Source: Phascolarctobacterium sp. (GTDB lineage: Bacteria > Bacillota > Negativicutes > Acidaminococcales > Acidaminococcaceae). Taken from it: DNA of 5,475 bases. The number at the start of each line of letters is the position of its first letter. The stretch's first letter is position 1. A model generated the notes under the pieces. That model was not told where the DNA came from and searched no databases. It saw only the letters and a program-made list of their open reading frames with translations. Location: contig JAKSOJ010000095.1 of the NCBI GenBank assembly GCA_024405645.1, positions 1 through 5,475 on the forward strand. Direction: 5' to 3'. Shown here in pieces: positions 1 through 5,373 of the stretch. The position numbers and the translations under genes are program-made.

Positions 1-47
1 TCTCCATTGGGAATATCAAAATTACGACCGGTAACAACAACTTTCAT
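1..47 (-). CDS. Start of an unidentified protein, cut by the window edge
   Basis: Only the first 15 codons are inside the window, reading MKVVVTGRNFDIPNG. An ATG at 47 follows a GGAG ribosome-binding site with a 5-base gap, and a sigma-A-like promoter lies just upstream at 79-107, so a real gene start is well supported. The product is not. The opening resembles the N terminus of ribosome hibernation factors (HPF/RaiA, which begin with a VTGRN-like strand), but it also resembles D-isomer-specific 2-hydroxyacid dehydrogenases (MKVxVTGR-like first beta strand). Fifteen residues cannot separate these. The gene has its own promoter and is split from the iadA genes by a hairpin, so it is probably a separate transcription unit. 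Confidence 0.7.
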   Translation of the reverse strand, partial: MKVVVTGRNFDIPNG

Positions 48-78
48 TTCTTCTCCCTCTCAGTTTGTTATATTCTCA

Positions 79-107
79 ATTATATAAACAATCTATGACA
101 ATGTCTA
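79..107 (-). promoter_or_regulatory. Sigma-A-like promoter for the gene at 1-47
   Basis: On the minus strand TAGACA (102-107) is followed by a 17-base spacer and a perfect TATAAT (79-84). Transcription would begin near 72, giving a leader of about 25 bases before the ATG at 47. Spacing and hexamers (5/6 and 6/6) fit a housekeeping promoter. I see nothing else between this promoter and the terminator-like hairpin (108-213). Confidence 0.7.
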
Positions 108-213
108 TTGTTAAAACGTATAAAGACAGAATTTTCTAAATAAATTAAATAATCTAATTCCAATTACTTCATTTTTCATATGTAACAAGTAGAATAAAAG
201 TTTTCCTAACCTA

Positions 214-250
214 AAATTGGCAGGTATCCACAAAGAACACCTGCCAATTT
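214..250 (-). terminator. Hairpin terminator after the second iadA gene
   Basis: A perfect 12-bp inverted repeat, AAATTGGCAGGT (214-225) and ACCTGCCAATTT (239-250), encloses a 13-base loop and begins 13 bases after the iadA stop codon. On the minus transcript the outer arm ends in AATTTT and is then interrupted by AGG, so the U-tract is short. It could be a weak intrinsic terminator or mainly an mRNA-stabilising 3' hairpin. Its position marks the end of the nhaC-iadA-iadA unit. Confidence 0.75.
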
Positions 251-263
251 AATAATAATATAC

Positions 264-1421
264 TTATTCGAATCTACCTTTCATGAGCAGTTCTTTAGCC
301 CACATAGCGGTTTTGCCTTTTGCAAACAGAGCGTCGATATCAAGATTTTCGTCAAGAACCAAAAGGTCAGCATCTGCTCCAACAGCAACACAGCCTTTGA
401 TACCTTCTTTAGCAATAAGTTTTGCAGGAGTGGATGTCAAAAGTTTAATTGCGTCTTCCAAAGCCATGCCTTTTTCAACAAGAATCTTAATAGTCTTATG
501 CAAATACTTAGGAGAAGCATATGTCAAACCAATGCATTCACCTTTTTCGTTAAATTTAGGTTGGCTGCCAAAAGCGTCACTGGACATAGAAACGTTTTCA
601 GAAGTAACACCATCCATATGCAATAAATCATACAGTTTGTCAGCGTTAACATAAACTTCATTGTCATCAGAACCAGCAGTGCAATCCATAAAGCCGCCCA
701 TACGAACAAGTTTAGCACCATCCTCAATTAATTCAGGGCAACGCAGCATATGAGTAGGCAGGAAGTTTTTCATGGGGATATCGCTCTTTTCAAGAGCTTC
801 GAACAATGGATTTAATCTGCCTTTGCCACTACCCATGTGCATGGTAACTAAACCAGCAGTGTTGCTTACTAAGCCAGCACGACGTGCTTGAACGCCTACA
901 GCAATCAAGTCTTCTGCAGTGGGATTAGAGCTTCTGTGATCGGATACAGCAATCTTTACACCAATCATAGGGGTAAGCATTACAATATCTTTTTCAACGC
1001 TACCAGTAACAGTTGTGGGAGGATAAGCATAATAACTGGTTAAGGTATAAACAGTAATACCTTCTTCAGTCAAAGCTCTTGCTTTAGCAATGAGATTTTC
1101 AATGCTACGAGTAATACCGTCAGTACCTAAGAGACCTACACAAGTGGTAATACCATTTTGTAAGAATACGCTCAATTGAGATTCAGGTACACGAGAAGCG
1201 GGACCTTGTTCACCACCGCCACCAGTGATATGAACGTGCATATCAATATAACCGGGAATAAGTTTTTTCCCTGCAAGATCAAAAACTTCTACGTCAGGAA
1301 GTCCTTCATAGCCTTCTATTTTATCTTCAATGCGGCAAACTTTGTCTCCAACAATCAGGACGTCTTTAATACCTAAAGGTTGAGGAGCAAAAACTTGGGC
1401 ATTTTTCAATAATTTAATCAT
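264..1421 (-). CDS. iadA: Isoaspartyl dipeptidase, lysine (carboxylated-Lys) type
   Basis: A 385-residue member of the amidohydrolase superfamily (peptidase M38), close in length to E. coli IadA (390). It should hydrolyse beta-aspartyl dipeptides in the cytosol, releasing aspartate and a second amino acid. An N-terminal beta-sandwich part leads into the metal motif HVH (His62, His64) followed by GGGGE (Glu71). The other expected ligands are Lys156 in GVKIAVSDHR (the lysine that becomes carboxylated and bridges two zincs), His195, His224 and Asp282 in the MSSD motif. The substrate-binding residues of E. coli IadA also have counterparts: Tyr131, Arg163, Arg227 and Ser286. The ATG at 1421 was chosen because AGGAGAG lies just upstream (1431-1437). 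An in-frame TTG at 1460 would add 13 residues, overlap the preceding gene and place that ribosome site inside the protein. It is last in the nhaC-iadA-iadA run, 28 bases after its paralogue. Assignment to the family is secure; the exact dipeptide preference is not visible. Confidence 0.93.
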   Translation of the reverse strand: MIKLLKNAQVFAPQPLGIKDVLIVGDKVCRIEDKIEGYEGLPDVEVFDLAGKKLIPGYIDMHVHITGGGGEQGPASRVPESQLSVFLQNGITTCVGLLGTDGITRSIENLIAKARALTEEGITVYTLTSYYAYPPTTVTGSVEKDIVMLTPMIGVKIAVSDHRSSNPTAEDLIAVGVQARRAGLVSNTAGLVTMHMGSGKGRLNPLFEALEKSDIPMKNFLPTHMLRCPELIEDGAKLVRMGGFMDCTAGSDDNEVYVNADKLYDLLHMDGVTSENVSMSSDAFGSQPKFNEKGECIGLTYASPKYLHKTIKILVEKGMALEDAIKLLTSTPAKLIAKEGIKGCVAVGADADLLVLDENLDIDALFAKGKTAMWAKELLMKGRFE

Positions 1422-1430
1422 TATTGTTTT

Positions 1431-1437
1431 CTCTCCT
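1431..1437 (-). promoter_or_regulatory. Ribosome-binding site setting the start of the second iadA
   Basis: AGGAGAG on the minus strand lies in the 28-base gap between the two iadA genes. The GGAG core is 11 bases from the ATG at 1421, slightly long but usable. It supports the ATG over the upstream in-frame TTG at 1460. Confidence 0.75.
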
Positions 1438-1449
1438 AATATCCGTAAA

Positions 1450-2625
1450 TTATCTTTCAAAAGTTCCCTTTACTTTTACTACCTTTTCTTCTACCATCAC
1501 TTTTCCTTTTGCGATGACGGTAGCAATTTCCAGGTCCTCATCCAGTACAACTAAGTCAGCATCACTGTCTTCAGCAATGCAACCTTTTTGAGGATAGAGG
1601 CCATTAGCACGTGCAGGATTGGAAGTTACTACAGAAAGAACAACTTCCACAGGAACACCTGCCAAAATGGCATCCTTAATTTCTTCGTGCAAGGAATACA
1701 TGCTTACAGCTAATTGTCTTACAGTTCCATCCTCTAAAACAACGCTCATACAACCATTGGCATCTGAACTCATAGTTACTTGCTTCATAGGAATGCCTTC
1801 ATTATAAAGTTCAGCAATAGCATCACTTGGCTTTACGCAAGCAGGGAATCCGTCCTGTTCTCTAATACCAGAGGTAATATCGATATATCCACCTTTGCGA
1901 GCTAATTCCTTAGCCTGTTCAAACAGATGGAAAGCACGATTTACATGAGTGGGAATCATATGCTTGCCAGGAATTTCACTTTCCTCAAGAATTTCAAAAA
2001 GCATTTCCATGCCTTTTTTGCCAACACCCATATGGAATTGAACTACACCAGCCTTACCAGAAAGCATGCCACCTAAACGCGCTTGGGTTAAAACGCGTTT
2101 CAATTCTTCCTTAGTCGGTTCAGAACTGCGATGGTCGGATAAAGCAATTTCACCAATACCAAGGCAATCATTTATTACGATGATGTCTTTACGTCCATCT
2201 ACTGTAATAGTATGTAAAGGAAGTTCATAAGAACCAGTTAACATATAAGCAGTAATGCCTTCGTGAGTGAGCCCTCTTGCTTTTGCAAGCAGGGTTTCAG
2301 AATGACGGCTTGTACCATCTGTACCTAAAACACCTACCAAGGTTGTTACACCAGCAGTTGTAATATCACTTAAAAGCATTTCGGGAGTACGGCTATACGG
2401 ACCGCTTTCTCCACCACCGCCAATAATATGCACGTGTTGATCCACATAACCTGGAACAACTTTACGTCCATTGGCATCAATCACATTCAAAGGTAGTCCG
2501 ATAGCTGAGGGGTCTAGCTGAGGAGCGATTTTTACAATAGATTGATTAATAATAAGAATGTCCTGTATACCCCTAGGTTCAGGGGCATACAGGTTAGCAT
2601 TTTTGATTAAAATTGCGCTTGCCAT
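1450..2625 (-). CDS. iadA: Isoaspartyl dipeptidase, glutamate-bridged type
   Basis: A 391-residue IadA (amidohydrolase superfamily, peptidase M38) predicted to split beta-aspartyl dipeptides in the cytosol. Metal ligands visible are His64 and His66 (HVH), His198 (FHMG), His227 (PTHVNR) and Asp288 (MSSD). Glu73 (GGGGE), Tyr133, Arg166 and Arg230 match substrate-site residues of E. coli IadA. The bridging position differs: the motif reads GEIALSDHR, so Glu159 occupies the place of E. coli Lys162. This is the pattern known from the Colwellia psychrerythraea enzyme, where a glutamate replaces the carboxylated lysine and activity is kept, so this is probably a working enzyme and not a dead copy. 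Cys292 stands where E. coli has Ser289. The C terminus (KGTFER) matches the E. coli end, so the protein is full length. The ATG at 2625 is the first usable start after the in-frame stop, but no good ribosome-binding site precedes it. The gene is 41 bases after nhaC, probably in the same transcript. Confidence 0.93.
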   Translation of the reverse strand: MASAILIKNANLYAPEPRGIQDILIINQSIVKIAPQLDPSAIGLPLNVIDANGRKVVPGYVDQHVHIIGGGGESGPYSRTPEMLLSDITTAGVTTLVGVLGTDGTSRHSETLLAKARGLTHEGITAYMLTGSYELPLHTITVDGRKDIIVINDCLGIGEIALSDHRSSEPTKEELKRVLTQARLGGMLSGKAGVVQFHMGVGKKGMEMLFEILEESEIPGKHMIPTHVNRAFHLFEQAKELARKGGYIDITSGIREQDGFPACVKPSDAIAELYNEGIPMKQVTMSSDANGCMSVVLEDGTVRQLAVSMYSLHEEIKDAILAGVPVEVVLSVVTSNPARANGLYPQKGCIAEDSDADLVVLDEDLEIATVIAKGKVMVEEKVVKVKGTFER

Positions 2626-2666
2626 TTTATCACAAACTATAACAAAGTCAAATTCTAAATCTTAAA

Positions 2667-4103
2667 TTATTTCTTTTCGTCTTCTAATTTAGCAATGCCG
2701 ATACCGGTGAAACCATAGAAGATAGCAATCATGAAACCAGCATAGCAAAGGATTGCCCAAGGAGCATAATCCAGAGTTTCAACGCCTAAGCAGGAAGTCA
2801 TGTATGCACCAGCAGCAGACCAAGGAACTAACGGCACAAATACGGTACCGGAGTCTTCCAATGTGCGGGACAAGTTCTTTGCTGCTAAACCACGCGCTTT
2901 ATAAGCATCGCGGAACATTTCACCAGGAACAAGGATGGACAGGTAGGAGTTACCAGTGGTAAGACCCATTACGATACAAGAACCAACAGTTGCAGAAACG
3001 AGTGCACCAGTGGATTTAGCAACGCTAAGGATTTTCTCAAGAACAACGTCAAGGCAACCAGCTTTACTCATGATACCTGCAAAGCAGAATGCGCAGAATA
3101 CGAGAAGAGTGGTACCCATGATGCCAGCCATACCGCCGCGATTCAAAAGTTTAACAACTTCTGGAGCAGCTTGTGCAGCTTTGAAACCTTCAGCAGTAAT
3201 CATGGTAACTTTGAAACCACCAACGGTAGATGCTAAAACGTTTTTCAAGGTAATGTTTTGGATGAACAGCGCTTCAAGACCTGCTACTATAGTAGAAAGA
3301 AGCATTACAGGAATGGTAGGTTTCTTCATTAAGGAACCAGCCAGTACGATGATTACAGGTAAAATCAGAACGATGCTGAAGCTGTACATAGCATCTAATT
3401 GAGTTAACATTTTGCTTACAGAAGCAGAGTTTACTGCACCAGTAACAGTTGCATTGCTGCCAACGAAACCATAGATTACCAAAGAGATGATTGTTGCGGG
3501 AATGGTGGTATACAACATATGGTAAATATGTTCATAAAGTTCACTGCCTGCAGAAATAGGAGCCAGGTTGGTAGTATCAGACAGCGGAGAGAGTTTATCG
3601 CCGAAGTAGGAACCAGCAACTACTGCACCAGCGGTAGCTGGAAGAGATACACCAAGAGTAGAAGCGATACCCATTAAAGCAACGCCCATGGTAGCAACAG
3701 AACCCCAAGAGGTACCGGTTACTACGGATACAACTGCGGTGATCAGGAAAGATGTAACAAGCATCCATTGGGGGTTAACCAATTGAACACCATAGTAAAT
3801 CATCATAGGAATAGTACCGGAAGCCATCCAGGTACCAACCATTGCACCTACGATTACGAGAATCATGATTGCGGGCATACCTTTTGCGATTTTAAGAGTG
3901 ATTTCTTCTTGAATCTCATCCCAGGTTACACCAACACGGAAAGCAATGATTGCTGCAACACCTGCAACTAAGAGCAGCAACGGTTCAGTATTGAAGCCTT
4001 TAATACCTTTACCATAGGTTAAAATAACCAGCATAGCAACGATGGGCAGAAAAGCTTCTAAAAATGTAGGTTTACGTTTTTGAGTTTGATTTTCTTTGCT
4101 CAT
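2667..4103 (-). CDS. nhaC: NhaC-family Na+/H+ antiporter (possible organic-anion exchanger)
   Basis: A 478-residue polytopic membrane protein of the NhaC family (TC 2.A.35), near the usual length of about 460-480. Roughly eleven or twelve hydrophobic segments alternate with short polar loops. The soluble N terminus is short and basic (SKENQTQKRK) and the C-terminal tail is charged (KLEDEKK). Family hallmarks are TGTSWGS (129-135), the GDKLSPLSDTTNLAP stretch (168-182) and LEDSGTVFVPLVPWSAAGA (415-433), polar signatures inside membrane segments thought to form the ion path. Members exchange Na+ for H+, but B. subtilis MleN of the same family swaps malate and protons for Na+ and lactate, so substrate cannot be read from the family alone. 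Linkage to two dipeptidases suggests a role in moving a substrate, product or counter-ion of beta-aspartyl dipeptide use (inference). The ATG at 4103 has AAGGAG 7 bases upstream. An in-frame TTG at 4124 would put that site inside the gene. Confidence 0.92.
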   Translation of the reverse strand: MSKENQTQKRKPTFLEAFLPIVAMLVILTYGKGIKGFNTEPLLLLVAGVAAIIAFRVGVTWDEIQEEITLKIAKGMPAIMILVIVGAMVGTWMASGTIPMMIYYGVQLVNPQWMLVTSFLITAVVSVVTGTSWGSVATMGVALMGIASTLGVSLPATAGAVVAGSYFGDKLSPLSDTTNLAPISAGSELYEHIYHMLYTTIPATIISLVIYGFVGSNATVTGAVNSASVSKMLTQLDAMYSFSIVLILPVIIVLAGSLMKKPTIPVMLLSTIVAGLEALFIQNITLKNVLASTVGGFKVTMITAEGFKAAQAAPEVVKLLNRGGMAGIMGTTLLVFCAFCFAGIMSKAGCLDVVLEKILSVAKSTGALVSATVGSCIVMGLTTGNSYLSILVPGEMFRDAYKARGLAAKNLSRTLEDSGTVFVPLVPWSAAGAYMTSCLGVETLDYAPWAILCYAGFMIAIFYGFTGIGIAKLEDEKK

Positions 4104-4110
4104 AAATAAT

Positions 4111-4116
4111 CTCCTT
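4111..4116 (-). promoter_or_regulatory. Ribosome-binding site setting the nhaC start
   Basis: AAGGAG on the minus strand with a 7-base gap to the ATG at 4103 is a strong site and decides the start codon against the TTG at 4124. An 11-base odd palindrome, AGCAAATTGCT (4120-4130), sits directly upstream and could influence access to it. Confidence 0.85.
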
Positions 4117-4127
4117 AATAGCAATTT

Positions 4128-4171
4128 GCTAAAATTAACTAAAACTCTCGCTCCTCTAGAGAATTTTTAGC
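4128..4171 (-). promoter_or_regulatory. nhaC leader with overlapping alternative hairpins
   Basis: The untranslated leader of nhaC can fold in two exclusive ways. An inner hairpin pairs CTAAAA and CTCT with AGAG and TTTTAG (4139-4170) around a 9-base loop, with a 3-base bulge. A wider one pairs GCTAAAAATT (4162-4171) with AATTTTAGC (4128-4136), with one extra A. Both use the same CTAAAA arm, which resembles an attenuation switch, but neither has a proper T-run and AT-rich DNA gives such pairings easily. It does not match a Na+ or Li+ riboswitch that I can recall. Treat it as a candidate structure. Confidence 0.35.
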
Positions 4172-4180
4172 CGAAATTAT

Positions 4181-4209
4181 TTTATACTAAATGAAATCAC
4201 AAAGAAAAT
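4181..4209 (-). promoter_or_regulatory. Possible weak promoter and regulator site before nhaC
   Basis: TATAAA (4181-4186, within AGTATAAAAT) is a fair -10 element about 75 bases before the nhaC start. At 17-base spacing the -35 position reads ATTTTC, a poor match, as is common for activator-dependent promoters. Just upstream, T5 and A5 arms flank 13 AT-rich bases (4216-4238), roughly -42 to -64 from the predicted start of transcription, where LysR-type activators often bind. Read-through from the regulator gene is the alternative source of nhaC transcript. Confidence 0.4.
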
Positions 4210-4250
4210 TATCTTTTTTTCAATATTAATTACAAAAACTAATCTGAAAA

Positions 4251-5123
4251 TTAAGACAATTTGGACGCTAAAAGGAGGTCTAAAAATCTCTTTTTAGACG
4301 GTGTCATATTCATTTCTAAGTCATATAATACATTTACAGGCAAAGAAATAGAATATTTGTCCGGGAAACATACTACTTCTCCACGCTCTAGATAACGCTT
4401 AACTTTAATCTCTGGAACAACAGCAATACCATAATTATTTACTACAGCTTCTAATATGCTTTCGGAGTCATTAAAACTAAATTTTGAAGTAAAGTTTTCT
4501 AATTTTACTGCAGATGCAAGCAATGGATAATATTCTGTAAAACTACCATAACCTATAAAAGGATAATCATAAATATTATTATTTTTATTTTGCTTTTCAT
4601 ATAAATCTTTTCCTACAACCCAAACTAACCTTTGACCCCATAATCTTATCCTTTTAGTATACATGGGCTGCATATCCATATGTAAGAATGCAAAATCATA
4701 CTTTTTCTTCGTGAAAGTGTCCTCAATAGCGTCTGGAATCGTCATACGGCGGTCTACAGAGATGTCTAATTCAGGAAATTCATCTTTTAATTTATTTAAT
4801 ATATGTACTAAATAATTATTAATAAATTGTGTAGATACAGCAATTCTTAACACGTCTCCCTCTTCGTGGAAAGCACTCATCTCCTCTATTCCCGCTTCAT
4901 ATTCCTCAATCATACGCTTGGCAATAGGAACAAAAACACTTCCTGCAGCAGTCAAATAAACATTCTTTCCGTCTCTGGCAAAAAAAGTTACTCCGTAGAT
5001 TTCTTCCAAATTTGCTATGTGATTACTTATAGTTGGCTGGGAAAAATTAAGTGCTTTAGCTGCCAAAGTAAATGATTTACATCCCACAACCGTCAAAAAG
5101 GATTTATAAACCTGAATATTCAT
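4251..5123 (-). CDS. LysR-type transcriptional regulator
   Basis: A 290-residue protein with the standard LysR layout. The N-terminal winged helix-turn-helix spans about residues 1-60, with the typical string FTLAAKALNFSQPTISNHIA (18-37) and the wing near FFARDGKNVYLTAAG (47-61). A linker helix (62-88) leads into a two-lobed periplasmic-binding-like effector domain (about 89-290) that begins LRIAVS. The ligand cannot be deduced. As the nearest regulator, on the same strand and 147 bases upstream of nhaC, it probably controls the nhaC-iadA-iadA genes and its own promoter. The ATG at 5123 has AAAGGAGAG 7 bases upstream. The longer GTG start at 5153 would lie at or before the predicted transcription start (about 5148) and is rejected. 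The gene looks more AT-rich by eye than nhaC and the iadA genes. Confidence 0.93.
   Translation of the reverse strand: MNIQVYKSFLTVVGCKSFTLAAKALNFSQPTISNHIANLEEIYGVTFFARDGKNVYLTAAGSVFVPIAKRMIEEYEAGIEEMSAFHEEGDVLRIAVSTQFINNYLVHILNKLKDEFPELDISVDRRMTIPDAIEDTFTKKKYDFAFLHMDMQPMYTKRIRLWGQRLVWVVGKDLYEKQNKNNNIYDYPFIGYGSFTEYYPLLASAVKLENFTSKFSFNDSESILEAVVNNYGIAVVPEIKVKRYLERGEVVCFPDKYSISLPVNVLYDLEMNMTPSKKRFLDLLLASKLS
4278..4299 (-). other. Perfect hairpin inside the 3' end of the regulator gene
   Basis: GTCTAAAAA (arm 4291-4299 on the minus strand) and TTTTTAGAC (4278-4286) form a perfect 9-bp stem around a 4-base loop, within the last codons of the lysR-type gene and ending 24 bases before its stop triplet. 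The sequence that follows (CTCCTTTTAG) is only weakly U-rich. It could slow or protect the transcript end, or be a coincidence of the codons SKKRFLD. Confidence 0.35.
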
Positions 5124-5128
5124 ATGTT

Positions 5129-5137
5129 CTCTCCTTT
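5129..5137 (-). promoter_or_regulatory. Ribosome-binding site setting the lysR-type start
   Basis: AAAGGAGAG on the minus strand, with GGAG 7 bases before the ATG at 5123, is a near-ideal site and fixes the start codon. Confidence 0.88.
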
Positions 5138-5154
5138 CATTGATTTTCACCACA

Positions 5155-5183
5155 ATTGTACACTAAACAAAGTACATTATCAA
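5155..5183 (-). promoter_or_regulatory. Sigma-A-like promoter of the lysR-type gene
   Basis: On the minus strand TTGATA (5178-5183) and TACAAT (5155-5160), each 5/6 to consensus, are separated by exactly 17 bases. Transcription would start near 5148, leaving a leader of about 25 bases. A 6-bp inverted repeat, AATAAG and CTTATT around a run of five A/T pairs (5182-5198), abuts the -35 element. Confidence 0.7.
5157..5176. promoter_or_regulatory. TGTAC-N10-GTACA dyad inside the lysR promoter
   Basis: Inverted half-sites TGTAC (5157-5161) and GTACA (5172-5176) lie ten bases apart, filling the spacer and touching the -10 element of the lysR-type promoter. A protein bound here would block RNA polymerase, which suits LysR-family autorepression. 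Further GTACA/TGTAC copies occur at 5261-5265 and 5303-5307, and a TGTATACA palindrome at 5241-5248. Confidence 0.45.
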
Positions 5184-5203
5184 TAAGTTTTTCTTATTAA
5201 TGC

Positions 5204-5218
5204 TAAACATATTGTTTA
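5204..5218. promoter_or_regulatory. 15-bp palindrome TAAACA-TAT-TGTTTA, candidate operator
   Basis: Six-base perfect arms flank three bases, centred about 63 bases upstream of the predicted lysR transcription start. LysR-type proteins commonly bind an AT-rich dyad near -65. The TAAACA half-site recurs at 5164-5169 inside the promoter spacer. No binding is demonstrated. Confidence 0.45.
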
Positions 5219-5269
5219 ATTTTCCTTATAGATGCGATTATGTATACAATATTCTTTTCAGTACACAAA

Positions 5270-5320
5270 AAAAGCATTTTCCCTCTAAAGTATAATGCCA
5301 AATGTACTAAAAATGCTTTT
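5270..5320 (-). terminator. Long-loop hairpin with T7 run, terminator-like
   Basis: AAAAGCATTTT and AAAATGCTTTT make a perfect 11-bp stem around 29 bases. On the minus strand the second arm runs into seven T residues before GTGTAC. The loop can add a short AGTA/TACT pairing. Polarity fits termination of the transposase remnant to the right. The very AT-rich stem and long loop make it weaker than a classical terminator. It may instead be part of the end of the decayed insertion element. A 6-bp GTTTTT/AAAAAC hairpin (5328-5343) lies next to it. Confidence 0.5.
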
Positions 5321-5373
5321 CTATAGTGTTTTTTCGGAAAAACTAGGTATAAAATTCTGTGATATCGAGTTAT

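Noticed and set aside
283..654. 123-codon open frame on the plus strand
   Set aside because: Antisense shadow of the Lys-type iadA gene, with no ribosome-binding site or recognisable domain.
1450..2625. The Glu159 IadA as an inactive paralogue
   Set aside because: Glutamate at the bridging position is known in active IadA enzymes, and all other metal ligands and most substrate residues are intact.
2956..3402. 148-codon open frame on the plus strand
   Set aside because: It lies wholly antisense to nhaC, whose family motifs are unmistakable, and the translation shows low-complexity, shadow-type composition with no domain.
4104..4250. Possible Na+ or Li+ riboswitch before the antiporter gene
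   Set aside because: The leader lacks the conserved GC-rich blocks of the known ion-responsive riboswitch classes. Only simple AT-rich hairpins are present.
5124..5153. Ten-residue N-terminal extension of the LysR protein from a GTG start
   Set aside because: The GTG lies at or before the predicted transcription start, the ribosome-binding site would be inside the coding region, and family members begin directly at the helix-turn-helix as MNIQ does.
5182..5198. AATAAG/CTTATT hairpin as a terminator
   Set aside because: It is only 6 bp and wholly AT, has no gene ending nearby, and overlaps a good promoter -35 element.
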